A stretch of DNA of 64,000 bases from Candidatus Galacturonatibacter soehngenii (GCF_008830185.1 NZ_WAGX01000003.1:1-64000); one strand, 5' to 3'. Shown: positions 37,233-46,104, numbered from the stretch's first letter. Notes: generated from the sequence alone by a model not told the origin. Numbers and translations: made by a program.

Positions 37233-38801
37233 ATGAAATATATTAAAAAAAGATTAATAAGTATAGGTATGTGTGCTTGTCTGCTATCAACGCTTACTGG
37301 ATGTGGCACTTATTTTGGAAATGAAGCAGTTGAAACTACAACTTTATCGAAAGAACCAAAAGAATTGGTACTTTGGTACACCAATGAAGAACTAAGTGAA
37401 TATATTGAAAAAACTGTATCAGAATACGAAGCAACAAATCATGTTTCAATAACAACAAAGTTGGTTTCAGGTATTGATTATATCGAAAATATGAATCAGG
37501 CAGTTTTATCGGAAGATCAAGCACCTGATTTATTTATAGCTGAAAATAGCAATCTAGAAAAAATATATCTTGCGGGACTTTCAACGGATATTACAGATGA
37601 AGTTTTGAATGAGAACAATTACTATAAAACAGCTTTAAACGCCTTTACGTTCAAAGATAAAATACTTGCTTATCCAATGTATTTTGAAACAAGTTACTTG
37701 TTATATAATCAAGATTATGTACAACAGCCTCCAGAATCGATAGAAGATATTCTTTTATTTGCAGATGAGTTTGACGCTCCAGAAGGCGTAGAATCCATTC
37801 TTAACTGGGATGTAACAGATATACTATGTAATTATTTTTTTATTGGAAAATATTTAAATAATGATGAAATTAATAATGAAAATTATATTGTTGATAAAGA
37901 AAAATTAACAGAAGCATTCGCATATTATCAAAATTTAAATCAATATTTTGCGATTGATTCAAGTAGCATAGATTATGAAATGGCATTCCAGAATTTTATA
38001 GATGGAAAAAGCGTATTTACTATTGCAAAAACGGACAAACTACCAGAAATAGAAATGATAGAAGGTGATGTAAATGAAGAAGTTCAAGCAGACTCGGATG
38101 CAAAAGATAATGGGAATAGTAACACAATTAAAAACGGATCTAATGAAGCAGAAGAAAATGCGGATGAAAAGGCGCAAAATGAGGAGAATGTTAACAAAAG
38201 TGTTAAAGAGACTTCCAAGAACGATGAGACAGACAATGAAGGTTCTTCAAAAGAATCAGTCAAAACTGCGAAAAGCTCTTACGGCTTAGAGGAAAGTTAT
38301 TATGCAGGTATTGAAAAGGTTTTAAGAAAAATACCAAAAGAAGAGACAAAAATAGAACAGCCAGAGCAAATTGAAGAGGAAAATGAGCTCGAACAAGATG
38401 AATCAGAGCAGAATTTACCAGTTAAAAGTGAGAATGACAAATTTAAAATTGCAGTACTTCCAAATTTAACAAATAATTTAGAAAGTGCTGGAATTTCGAT
38501 TAATTATGGTGTGGCTGTAAGCGGATACACTAAGGAAATGGAAGAATCAAAGGCTTTTGCAAAATTTTTAGCGTATGAAAATGCCCAAAATTTATATAAA
38601 GAAGCAGGTAAACTTTCATCAAGGAATCATTTGATATATGAGAATGAAAATATAGAAGCAGTCTTAAGACAGTATGAAAAATCTGTGTGTGTGCCTAAAA
38701 TCATGGAAAATGGAGATTATTGGTTAAAATTAGAAATCTATTTTTCGAATATATGGAATGCCACACCTGTAGAACAAATAATTGATGAAATGATTCGCTA
38801 G
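37233..38801 (+). CDS. Extracellular solute-binding lipoprotein with acidic insertion
   Basis: A 522-residue lipoprotein with signal peptide and lipobox ending at C24 (LLSTLTGC). Residues about 40-275 and 403-522 together read as a family-1 (sugar-type) solute-binding protein: ELVLWYTNEELSEYIEKTVSEYE at the N-lobe, SEDQAPDLFIAE, and a C-terminal ISINYGVAVSGYTKEMEESKAFAKFLAY block. Between them, residues 277-402 are a highly charged Glu/Asn/Lys/Ser-rich segment that looks disordered and breaks the fold where the usual protein runs directly on. No ABC permease or ATPase is adjacent, so it may borrow a shared transporter or act as a receptor. It has a clear TAGGAGAT site. Confidence 0.78.
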   Translation: MKYIKKRLISIGMCACLLSTLTGCGTYFGNEAVETTTLSKEPKELVLWYTNEELSEYIEKTVSEYEATNHVSITTKLVSGIDYIENMNQAVLSEDQAPDLFIAENSNLEKIYLAGLSTDITDEVLNENNYYKTALNAFTFKDKILAYPMYFETSYLLYNQDYVQQPPESIEDILLFADEFDAPEGVESILNWDVTDILCNYFFIGKYLNNDEINNENYIVDKEKLTEAFAYYQNLNQYFAIDSSSIDYEMAFQNFIDGKSVFTIAKTDKLPEIEMIEGDVNEEVQADSDAKDNGNSNTIKNGSNEAEENADEKAQNEENVNKSVKETSKNDETDNEGSSKESVKTAKSSYGLEESYYAGIEKVLRKIPKEETKIEQPEQIEEENELEQDESEQNLPVKSENDKFKIAVLPNLTNNLESAGISINYGVAVSGYTKEMEESKAFAKFLAYENAQNLYKEAGKLSSRNHLIYENENIEAVLRQYEKSVCVPKIMENGDYWLKLEIYFSNIWNATPVEQIIDEMIR

Positions 38802-38806
38802 TTTAA

Positions 38807-38855
38807 AAGGATACTAAATTTACGAGTGTTAATTTAGTATCCTTACTTGTTTTCT
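38807..38855 (+). terminator. Terminator after the solute-binding lipoprotein
   Basis: A 13-bp stem AAGGATACTAAAT/ATTTAGTATCCTT with a 12-base loop, followed by ACTTGTTTTC; the T-run is imperfect. Confidence 0.7.
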
Positions 38856-38930
38856 ATAAAAAGAAAATTTGCATACATTCCAATTATATGGAGATAATTT
38901 ACATATACATGATATGGAGGTTATTTAATA

Positions 38931-39362
38931 ATGATTGGAATAATTCTTGCACTAATTTCTGGCGCTCTAATGAGTATTCAGGGAGTATTTAATACAGAGG
39001 TAACGAAAAATACGAGTATTTGGGTTTCAACAGGTTGGGTGCAAATCAGTGCGTTTGTTGTCTGCATTGTTGCATGGTTTTTTACTGGTCGAGAAAGTAT
39101 AGAAGGATTGTTGCAGACGCAGCCTAAGTATATGCTGCTTGGAGGGGCAATTGGTGCATTTATTACTTACACGGTGATAAAAAGTATGGGGAGTCTAGGA
39201 CCAGCAAAAGCGGTTATGATCATAGTGATTTCTCAACTACTTGTAGCTTATTTGATTGAAGTGCTTGGAATATTTGGAGTAGAAAAAGTTGGATTTGATT
39301 GGAAAAAACTTTTTGGAATGATTTTAGCCATTGCAGGTGTGGTAATATTTAAATGGGAATAG
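38931..39362 (+). CDS. DMT-superfamily membrane protein, YdcZ/DUF606 type
   Basis: A 143-residue protein with five predicted membrane helices, matching the half-size YdcZ/DUF606 branch of the drug/metabolite transporter superfamily. It opens MIGIILALISGALMSIQGVFN, a conserved feature of that group, and has GAIGAFITY and GMILAIAGVVIF segments. Such proteins often act as dimers or with a paralogue. The substrate is unknown. TATGGAGGTTATT precedes the ATG. It appears to be a single-gene unit. Confidence 0.83.
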   Translation: MIGIILALISGALMSIQGVFNTEVTKNTSIWVSTGWVQISAFVVCIVAWFFTGRESIEGLLQTQPKYMLLGGAIGAFITYTVIKSMGSLGPAKAVMIIVISQLLVAYLIEVLGIFGVEKVGFDWKKLFGMILAIAGVVIFKWE

Positions 39363-39492
39363 TCCATATAATAGGTAAATAAAGAGTTTTGTAATAAATT
39401 TAGGAAAAAAGTAACTTGTAATAAAGGAATATTTTAGTTACAATAAAGAAGTCTGGTATAGAGGGAAATCCATAAATTATTATGGAGGAATT

Positions 39493-40098
39493 ATGCAGAA
39501 AGACAAAGTGATTAAAATCGGTATTTTATTTATTACAATTGTTGTTTGTGGATTCTTGTATAGCTGTAGTGATGGTCAAAAAACTAAAGTTATGATTGAA
39601 GAGCAGTCTGCTGCGTCAAATGAAATAGAAAAAGTTGACGTTCCTAGCGATACACAAGCACAAACAAAAGAAGATACATTAAGTTATGTTTATATTTGTG
39701 GAGAAGTAATGTCACCTGGCGTGTATCAAGTAGAAGAGGGAGCAAGGTTGTATCAGGTAGTTGAGATGGCAGGTGGATTGCTCGAAACAGCGGCACCCAA
39801 TTATCTTAATTTAGCTGAGAGCGTTACAGATGGACAAAAGATTGTAGTCCCAACTATTGATGAAGCAAATGAAATGGCAATTGTTGAAAGCGAAAGTGCA
39901 GACGGTCTTGTTAATATTAATACAGCAAATGAAGAGACTCTTACAACGCTACCAGGAATAGGAGCTTCAAAAGCAAAAAATATTATCAAATATAGAGAAT
40001 CCAAGGGAGGCTTTCAAACAATTGAAGAGCTAATGGAGATTGACGGGATAAAAGAAGGAGTCTTTCAAAAGGTTAAGGATATGATTACAGTAAAATGA
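39493..40098 (+). CDS. comEA: ComEA-like DNA-binding lipoprotein (SLBB + helix-hairpin-helix)
   Basis: A 201-residue exported protein. The N-terminus has a membrane segment ending in LYSC, a possible lipobox at C25. An SLBB-type domain spans about 66-115 (YVYICGEVMSPGVYQVEEGAR) and a double helix-hairpin-helix domain about 138-201 (VNINTANEETL, LPGIGASKAKNII). ComEA binds double-stranded DNA outside the membrane and feeds it to ComEC during transformation; comEC is 8.5 kb downstream. The response regulator gene starts 10 bases after its stop. ComEA-like proteins also occur in strains never shown to be competent. Confidence 0.9.
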   Translation: MQKDKVIKIGILFITIVVCGFLYSCSDGQKTKVMIEEQSAASNEIEKVDVPSDTQAQTKEDTLSYVYICGEVMSPGVYQVEEGARLYQVVEMAGGLLETAAPNYLNLAESVTDGQKIVVPTIDEANEMAIVESESADGLVNINTANEETLTTLPGIGASKAKNIIKYRESKGGFQTIEELMEIDGIKEGVFQKVKDMITVK

Positions 40099-40108
40099 GG
40101 TGAATGTT

Positions 40109-40798
40109 ATGGCGAAAAAGGTACTCGTAGTAGATGATGAGAAGTTAATTGTAAAAGGAATTCGTTTTAGCCTAGAACAAGATGGGATGGAAGTAGATTG
40201 CGCCTATGATGGGGAAGAAGCATTAAACTTTGCAAAGGAAAAGGAATATGACATTGTACTTCTTGATATCATGCTTCCAAAGCTCAATGGATTTGAAGTA
40301 TGTCAGCAAATAAGAGAATTTTCAAGTATGCCTATTGTTATGCTTACTGCAAAGGGGGATGACATGGATAAAATTCTAGGATTAGAATACGGTGCAGACG
40401 ATTACATAACAAAGCCATTTAATATATTGGAAGTCAAAGCAAGAATCAAGGCAATTATGCGCCGTACCAGTAAAAAGGCAGAGCAGGTAGAAAATAAGAA
40501 GATTGTTGTTGTTGGAGATTTAAAATTAGACTGCGAAGGACGAAGAGTGTATATTGCTGGGAAAGAGATTAACTTAACTGCAAAGGAATTTGATGTTTTA
40601 GAGTTATTGGTGTTTAACCCGAATAAGGTTTATAGTAGAGAAAATCTTTTAAATATTGTTTGGGGATATGAATATCCAGGCGATGTAAGAACAGTTGATG
40701 TGCACATTCGAAGACTTAGAGAAAAGATTGAATCGAATCCAAGTGAGCCAAAATATGTTCATACAAAGTGGGGCGTTGGATATTACTTTCAGGAGTAA
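40109..40798 (+). CDS. OmpR/PhoB-family response regulator
   Basis: A 229-residue regulator. The receiver domain (1-115) has D9/D10, phosphoacceptor D53 in LLDIMLPKLNG and the Lys in TKPFN. A winged-helix DNA-binding domain (about 130-229) has VYSRENLLNIVWGYEYPGD and VDVHIRRLREKIE. The ATG follows GAGGTGAATGTT; an in-frame GTG three codons earlier lies within that site. It is co-transcribed with comEA and followed by a terminator. The nearest sensor kinase lies 5.4 kb downstream on the same strand and is the likely partner. Confidence 0.94.
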   Translation: MAKKVLVVDDEKLIVKGIRFSLEQDGMEVDCAYDGEEALNFAKEKEYDIVLLDIMLPKLNGFEVCQQIREFSSMPIVMLTAKGDDMDKILGLEYGADDYITKPFNILEVKARIKAIMRRTSKKAEQVENKKIVVVGDLKLDCEGRRVYIAGKEINLTAKEFDVLELLVFNPNKVYSRENLLNIVWGYEYPGDVRTVDVHIRRLREKIESNPSEPKYVHTKWGVGYYFQE

Positions 40799-40822
40799 AA
40801 CAGTAGAATATAAATTATCGGG

Positions 40823-40855
40823 AAATGTAGCTAGAATTGCTACATTTCTTTTTTT
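40823..40855 (+). terminator. Terminator after the response regulator
   Basis: AAATGTAGC/GCTACATTT 9-bp stem with a TAGAATT loop, followed by C and seven T. Confidence 0.9.
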
Positions 40856-41027
40856 AAGGTTAATGAATTATTTCAACAAGATTGACAATTGAAGGAAAGG
40901 AAAAGAAAGAGGATAGCTTGTTCGAATTATTTGAAGAGGTAATAAGATTTTGTTTTCAAGGACTTGGGATAAATTAGAGCATTGGTATCATTGTATGAAT
41001 CAAGTACTAAAGGAGAGGGAGTAAAAT

Positions 41028-41912
41028 ATGGCAGTAAAGATCTATAAAAATAAAAAAGCAAAAGAAAAGGTTATGGATACATATCAACAATTATTAAAGC
41101 AATGGGAGGTTGAAATAAGCGAATTTGATATTCATACATTTTATGGAAGTACTCATGTCATAACAGCAGGTAGGCAAGATGCCCCGCCCTTGGTATTATT
41201 TCATGGGGTAGGGGATAATTCTGCACTTATGTGGATCTATAATGCAAAGGCCTTAGCAAAGCATTTTCGAATCTATGCAATTGATACGATAGGTGGACCA
41301 GGTAAAAGTTGTCCAAATCAAAATTACAATAAAGATTTTGATGATGGTATTTGGTTAGATGAGGTAATAGAAAAACTAGAACTTATGCAAATTTCTATAG
41401 CAGGAGTGTCAAATGGAGCTTATTTAGCCCAGTATTATGCAATACATAGACCAGAAAGGGTTCGAAAAATAGTATGTATGGCTGGTTGCGTAGCAACTGG
41501 TGGTTCCAATACACTTAAGACAATGCTAAAGATATTTTTACCCGAGGCATTATTTCCTTCACGTAACAATACAGTTAAGTTATTACGCAAATTAACTGGA
41601 ACAAACGATAAAGTATTTACGGAAAATGAAATTGTATTAGAACATTATCACCAGTTGTTGAAGGGATTCAACAATATGGCAATGAGATATCACAAAATCA
41701 AAGGTTTTTCAGAGGAAGAGTTAACATTAATTCGTGAAAAAGCATTGTTTTTGATTGGAGAGGAGGATCCATTTGTAAAGCTTGGAGGAAAGAAAGAATT
41801 ATTGAAATATGAGATGCAATATCAATTTTTTCCTGATACGGGACATGGTATTAACCATGAGCGTAGTGAGCAAATCAATCAGATATTAATTGAATATTTA
41901 ATTGAAAGGTAA
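41028..41912 (+). CDS. Alpha/beta hydrolase
   Basis: A 294-residue cytosolic alpha/beta-hydrolase fold protein. The nucleophile elbow GVSNGAY carries the catalytic Ser, the acid is in GEEDPF, and the His in DTGHGINHE. The oxyanion region is LFHGVGDNS. It resembles the YugF/carboxylesterase group. The substrate is unknown. A GGAGAGGGAG site precedes the ATG. It lies between two transcription units and precedes the ECF cassette by 170 bp with an independent promoter between, so it need not be functionally linked. Confidence 0.85.
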   Translation: MAVKIYKNKKAKEKVMDTYQQLLKQWEVEISEFDIHTFYGSTHVITAGRQDAPPLVLFHGVGDNSALMWIYNAKALAKHFRIYAIDTIGGPGKSCPNQNYNKDFDDGIWLDEVIEKLELMQISIAGVSNGAYLAQYYAIHRPERVRKIVCMAGCVATGGSNTLKTMLKIFLPEALFPSRNNTVKLLRKLTGTNDKVFTENEIVLEHYHQLLKGFNNMAMRYHKIKGFSEEELTLIREKALFLIGEEDPFVKLGGKKELLKYEMQYQFFPDTGHGINHERSEQINQILIEYLIER

Positions 41913-41929
41913 ATATAGGAAATAGGTAA

Positions 41930-41958
41930 TTGACAAAGACTAGTGTGTATACTATACT
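41930..41958 (+). promoter_or_regulatory. Near-consensus promoter upstream of the ECF cassette
   Basis: TTGACA, 17-bp spacer, TATACT. The predicted start near 41965 lies only about 20 bases upstream of a very strong hairpin terminator. Confidence 0.88.
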
Positions 41959-41984
41959 CAAAATATTGAACTGATTGAAGAGGT

Positions 41985-42040
41985 AAAGGAGGTAGATGTG
42001 AATTGATAATTATTATCGGTTCATTTTCTACCTCCTTTTT
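41985..42040 (+). terminator. Long leader hairpin/terminator before ecfA
   Basis: The outer stem is 12 bp, AAAGGAGGTAGA/TCTACCTCCTTT. It continues inward through GTGAAT/GTTCAT and GATAAT/ATTATC with single-base mismatches, giving about 24 pairs, then TTTTTATT. It lies between the promoter and the first gene of the ECF cassette, so it acts either as an attenuator or as the end of a short ~75-nt RNA. No classical riboswitch motif precedes it. Confidence 0.85.
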
Positions 42041-42083
42041 ATTATAGTAAAAGCACAAATTTTTACTTTTAGAGGAGAAAATA

Positions 42084-43799
42084 ATGGAGAAAAGACCAAT
42101 TATTGAATTTAAATCATTTGGCTTTCAATATTTTAGTCAGGCAGAACCCACATTAGAAGATATTAATCTGACCATATATGAAGGGGAGAAGATATTAATT
42201 GTAGGACCGAGTGGAAGCGGCAAAAGTACACTAGGTAACTGTATCAATGGATTGATTCCTTTTGCTTATAAGGGAGAAATAAAAGGAAGTCTTGAAGTTG
42301 CTGGTGTAAATACACAGCAAATGAATATATTTGAATTATCCAAAAAGGTTGGAACTGTTTTACAGGATTCGGATGGTCAGTTTATAGGACTGACAGTAGG
42401 AGAAGATATTGCCTTTGCACTCGAGAATGATTGCGTGTCTTTAAATGATATGAAAGATAAAGTAGCCAAAGTATCTGCAATGGTTGACATGAATCATCTT
42501 TTAAATGCATCGCCATTTGAATTGTCAGGTGGACAAAAGCAACGAGTATCTTTAGCAGGGATTATGGTAGACGATGTGGAGATTCTACTCTTTGATGAAC
42601 CTTTGGCAAATCTAGATCCTGTGACGGGGAAAAAAGCCATAGAACTAATCGATGAAATTCAAAAAGAGACAAATAAAACAGTTGTTATTATTGAACACCG
42701 CCTAGAAGATGTGCTGCATAAAAGGGTAGACCGCGTAATTGTAGTAAACGAAGGAAGAATAGTGGCGGATATGACTCCAGACGAATTGATTTCCTCTGAC
42801 ATCTTGACTGGATATGGAATTCGTGAACCTCTCTATGCGACGGCACTCAAATATGCTGGGGTAAAATTACAACCAGATATGAAACCAGGAATGTTAAGCT
42901 CATTACTAGTAGATAAAGTGGCCCATAACTTAGTGAACTGGAATGAAAAGCAGTTAGTAGAAGAATCGATTGATACCAGACCAGATATATTAACATGTGA
43001 GAATCTATGCTTTCAATACAATAAAAGAAGAAGGATTTTACAGAATATTAACTTTCGTATCAAAGAAGGTGAAATGGTAAGTATCGTTGGAACGAATGGA
43101 GCGGGCAAAAGTACTTTGGCAAAACTTATTTGTGGCTTCCTTAAGGAAGATGAGGGTAAAATTTATTTTCAAGGTGAGATTTTCAGTGATAAGACAATTA
43201 AAGAGCGTTCCAAGCTAATTGGCTTTGTAATGCAAAATCCTAATCAGATGATTAGTAAGTCTATGATATACGATGAGATTGCATTGGGATTAAGGATACG
43301 AGGAGTTTTGGAAAAGGAGATCGAAGAGCGTGTCGATAAAGTATTAAAAATATGTGGTTTATCACCCTTTAAAAAATGGCCTATTTCAGCGCTTAGTTAC
43401 GGACAAAAGAAACGAGTTACGATTGCTAGCGTTTTGGTCTTAGATCCAAAGATTATTATATTAGACGAGCCTACAGCAGGACAAGACTTTCATCATTATA
43501 CAGAAATAATGGAATTCTTAAAGGAACTTAATAAAAAAGGAGTTACCATACTCTTAATTACCCACGATATGCATTTGATGCTTGAATATACACCGCATGC
43601 TATTGTTCTTGCAAATGGAGTAAAGGTTGGGGATTCTAGTGCTGTTGATATATTAACAAACGAAGAGATAGCCAGACAAGCAAATTTAAAAATCACTTCC
43701 TTATACGAAATAGCTAAAATGGCTGGTATTTATGATGCGACCTCCTTTGTCTCAAAATTTATTCAGCATGATCGAAAGGAGCTAGCATATGAAAAGTAA
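42084..43799 (+). CDS. ECF transporter ATPase, two fused ATP-binding domains
   Basis: A 571-residue protein with two ABC cassettes in one chain, as in YkoD-type/DUF3744 energy-coupling-factor ATPases. Domain 1 (about 5-235): Walker A GPSGSGKST at 41-49, signature LSGGQKQR, Walker B LLFDEP. Domain 2 (about 305-540): Walker A GTNGAGKST near 335, variant signature LSYGQKKR, Walker B IILDEP. It powers uptake of a micronutrient together with EcfT and an S-component. The start follows AGAGGAGAAAATA. Its end overlaps ecfT by 11 bases. Confidence 0.92.
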   Translation: MEKRPIIEFKSFGFQYFSQAEPTLEDINLTIYEGEKILIVGPSGSGKSTLGNCINGLIPFAYKGEIKGSLEVAGVNTQQMNIFELSKKVGTVLQDSDGQFIGLTVGEDIAFALENDCVSLNDMKDKVAKVSAMVDMNHLLNASPFELSGGQKQRVSLAGIMVDDVEILLFDEPLANLDPVTGKKAIELIDEIQKETNKTVVIIEHRLEDVLHKRVDRVIVVNEGRIVADMTPDELISSDILTGYGIREPLYATALKYAGVKLQPDMKPGMLSSLLVDKVAHNLVNWNEKQLVEESIDTRPDILTCENLCFQYNKRRRILQNINFRIKEGEMVSIVGTNGAGKSTLAKLICGFLKEDEGKIYFQGEIFSDKTIKERSKLIGFVMQNPNQMISKSMIYDEIALGLRIRGVLEKEIEERVDKVLKICGLSPFKKWPISALSYGQKKRVTIASVLVLDPKIIILDEPTAGQDFHHYTEIMEFLKELNKKGVTILLITHDMHLMLEYTPHAIVLANGVKVGDSSAVDILTNEEIARQANLKITSLYEIAKMAGIYDATSFVSKFIQHDRKELAYEK

Positions 43800-44622
43800 A
43801 TTATTTGATTATGTAGAAAGAGACAATCTAGTCTTTCATTTAAGTGGGGTTACGAAGTTGATTTGCTTTATTTGTCTCACCTTTTCAGTCATGTTTTCTT
43901 ATGATATTCGAGTAATTCTTTCGGTAATGATATTATCACTTATATTTTTTAAGGTATCTGGACTTGAATGGAAACAAATAAAACTTATGGTGATATATGT
44001 AATTGTTTTTTTACTGATAAACTTTGTACTAACTTTTATATTTAGTCCACAATATGGAGTTGAGATATATGGAACAAAACATGAAATATATCGTTTCAAT
44101 AGCCGTTATACAATTACGCTAGAGCAACTTTTGTATCAAATCACAAAATTAACTAAATATGCTTCTGTCGTGCCTTTGGGGTTGATTTTTTTGCTAACGA
44201 CAAATCCAAGTGAGCTTGCAGCATCGATGAATCGCATTGGTTTGAATTATAAAGCTGCCTACGCACTTTCCTTAACGCTTCGTTATTTTCCAGATTTGAT
44301 AAGAAATTATCAGGATATTTCTTTGGCGCAGCAAAGTAGAGGGCTTGATTTATCAAAAAAAGAAAAGCTTGGAGTGCGGATTAAAAATATCATGAATATT
44401 TGTGTACCACTTATATTTTCTACCTTAGATCGTATTGAATTAATAAGTAATGCCATGGATTTAAGAGGATTTGGTAAGCATAAAAAGCGAACTTGGTATG
44501 CTTCAAAGAGATTGAAGCGACAAGATTATATAGCTATTTTAATTGCAGTATTTGTTTTGGTTGGCTCGATTTGTATTAGTGTATTTATCAATCGTTCAAG
44601 ATTTTATAATCCTTTTATTTAA
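43789..44622 (+). CDS. ecfT: ECF transporter transmembrane component EcfT
   Basis: A 277-residue membrane protein (CbiQ/EcfT family). It has about five helices plus a long cytoplasmic coupling region that contains the ATPase-contacting motifs SLTLRYFPDLIRNYQDI, AQQSRGLDL and a second AMDLRGFG. EcfT links the ATPase to the substrate-binding S-component. It overlaps the ATPase gene and has a GAAAGGAGC site. The SAM-hydrolase gene follows after about 30 bases and the S-component after that, so one operon encodes a complete dedicated transporter. Confidence 0.92.
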   Translation: MKSKLFDYVERDNLVFHLSGVTKLICFICLTFSVMFSYDIRVILSVMILSLIFFKVSGLEWKQIKLMVIYVIVFLLINFVLTFIFSPQYGVEIYGTKHEIYRFNSRYTITLEQLLYQITKLTKYASVVPLGLIFLLTTNPSELAASMNRIGLNYKAAYALSLTLRYFPDLIRNYQDISLAQQSRGLDLSKKEKLGVRIKNIMNICVPLIFSTLDRIELISNAMDLRGFGKHKKRTWYASKRLKRQDYIAILIAVFVLVGSICISVFINRSRFYNPFI

Positions 44623-44652
44623 AAGAGCTTGAAGAGAAAAGGAGAAAGAAAA

Positions 44653-45495
44653 ATGAAACCTATTTTAGTTTTTCAAACAGACTTTACTTATGCAGAAGGC
44701 GCAGTAAGTTCCATGTATGGAGTCGTAAAAACAGTAGATAGAGAATTAGAGATATTTGATGGGACACATCAGTTACCTCAATACGATACATGGAGTGCAA
44801 GTTATAGACTATATCAAAGCCTACAATTTTGGCCAGAAGGAACGATTTATGTTTCTGTGGTAGACCCAGGGGTTGGAACATCTCGCCGTGCCTGTGTAGC
44901 AAAGACAATAGATGGATATTATATTGTGACGCCGGATAATGGAGCATTGACTCACGTAAAACATTTTATTGGTATTGAATCAGTGAGAGAGATTGATGAA
45001 ACAAAAAATCGATTAAGAGGAAAAGGAACAGAAGGTGTTGCAATCTTTCATGGCAGAGACTTATTTGGTTATACTGCTGCAAGGCTTGCAAGTGGAATCA
45101 TTGATTTTGAAGGTGTTGGACCAGAATATAGCGTTGATGAAATTGTAACGCATGAAATATTAAAACCAAATGTTACACAAGGAAAAGTACAGGGAATATT
45201 TGAAATTAACGATCCAAACTTTGGAAATTTGTGGACAAATATTCCGTTACAGGCGTTTCAAGAAGCAGGCTTTACCTATGGCGATTATGTTAATGTGACG
45301 ATTTGGCATGAAGAAAAAGAGGTCTATTCCGAAAGAGTATTATTTCATCAAAGCTTTGGATTTGCAAAAAAGGGTGATGTAATGATTTATAATAATGAAC
45401 TAATGAAGGTAGCAATGGCTGTAAGTCTAGGGAATTTTTGTAAGAAATACGGTCTGGACTTTGGCCCAGATTGGAAAGTTGAATTTACGAAATAA
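44653..45495 (+). CDS. S-adenosyl-L-methionine hydrolase (DUF62 family)
   Basis: A 280-residue member of the SAM hydroxide adenosyltransferase/fluorinase superfamily. It begins KPILVFQTDFTYAEGAV, the conserved Asp-containing N-terminal motif, and has YVSVVDPGVGTSRR, TPDNGALTHV, and HGRDLFGYTAARLASG. Characterised non-halogenating members convert SAM and water to adenosine and methionine. The ATG after AAAAGGAGAAAGAAA is used; an upstream in-frame start has no spacing. It lies between ecfT and the S-component gene, so it is part of the transport operon and may process or signal for the transported compound. Confidence 0.88.
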   Translation: MKPILVFQTDFTYAEGAVSSMYGVVKTVDRELEIFDGTHQLPQYDTWSASYRLYQSLQFWPEGTIYVSVVDPGVGTSRRACVAKTIDGYYIVTPDNGALTHVKHFIGIESVREIDETKNRLRGKGTEGVAIFHGRDLFGYTAARLASGIIDFEGVGPEYSVDEIVTHEILKPNVTQGKVQGIFEINDPNFGNLWTNIPLQAFQEAGFTYGDYVNVTIWHEEKEVYSERVLFHQSFGFAKKGDVMIYNNELMKVAMAVSLGNFCKKYGLDFGPDWKVEFTK

Positions 45496-45528
45496 CGTAA
45501 ATATAAATAAAAAGAGGAGGAACTATCA

Positions 45529-46086
45529 ATGAAGAAACTTTTTGAATTTAAGACCAAGACAATTGTTGCGACAGGCCTTGGTGCAGCATTATTTACGCTG
45601 TTATTCATGTACGTAAAAGTACCGACTGGAATCCCGGGGACGGATATTCAAACAGCGTATGGAATCGGAGGGTTCTTTGCAGCATTGTTTGGACCAATTG
45701 CAGGGGGGCTCATTGCTTTTATTGGTCATGCACTATCTGACTCCATACAGTATGGATCTGCTTGGTGGAGCTGGGTAATTGCAAGTGGCTTAACTTGTTT
45801 TTTAACTGGCCTTATATATCCAAAGCTTAAAGTTGAGGAAGGCGAGTTTAGTGTTAAGTCTGCAATATTTTTTAACGTATATCAAATTATTGCGAATGCA
45901 ATATCATGGATTATCATAGCACCAATCCTTGATATTGTAATTTATGCAGAACCTGCTAACCTTGTGTTTACACAAGGGGTAGTAGCCGCAATATCTAATG
46001 CAGTTTCCGTTGGTATTATTGGAACGCTACTACTTACATTATATAGTAAGACGCGCTCGAAAAAGGGAAGTCTGACTAAGGAGTAA
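45529..46086 (+). CDS. ECF transporter S-component, UPF0397-like
   Basis: A 185-residue membrane protein with five or six helices. The sequence closely follows the UPF0397 family of ECF substrate-binding components: VATGLGAALF, IPGTDIQTAYGIGGFFA, FIGHALSDSIQYGSAWWSWV, and YAEPANLVFTQGVVAAISN. It should capture the transported micronutrient and dock on the EcfA-EcfT module encoded just upstream. The substrate of UPF0397 proteins is not established to my knowledge. AAAGAGGAGGAAC precedes the ATG. It is the last gene of the cassette. Confidence 0.88.
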   Translation: MKKLFEFKTKTIVATGLGAALFTLLFMYVKVPTGIPGTDIQTAYGIGGFFAALFGPIAGGLIAFIGHALSDSIQYGSAWWSWVIASGLTCFLTGLIYPKLKVEEGEFSVKSAIFFNVYQIIANAISWIIIAPILDIVIYAEPANLVFTQGVVAAISNAVSVGIIGTLLLTLYSKTRSKKGSLTKE

Positions 46087-46104
46087 CACCAAAGAAAAGC
46101 AAGC

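Noticed and set aside
40860-41027. Small gene or RNA between the response regulator terminator and the alpha/beta hydrolase
   Set aside because: No start with a ribosome-binding site and no stable structure beyond the neighbouring terminator; treated as plain upstream sequence.
41985-42040. SAM or THI riboswitch before the ECF operon
   Set aside because: The transcribed leader before the hairpin is only about 20 nt, far too short for a known aptamer, and no conserved riboswitch core was found.
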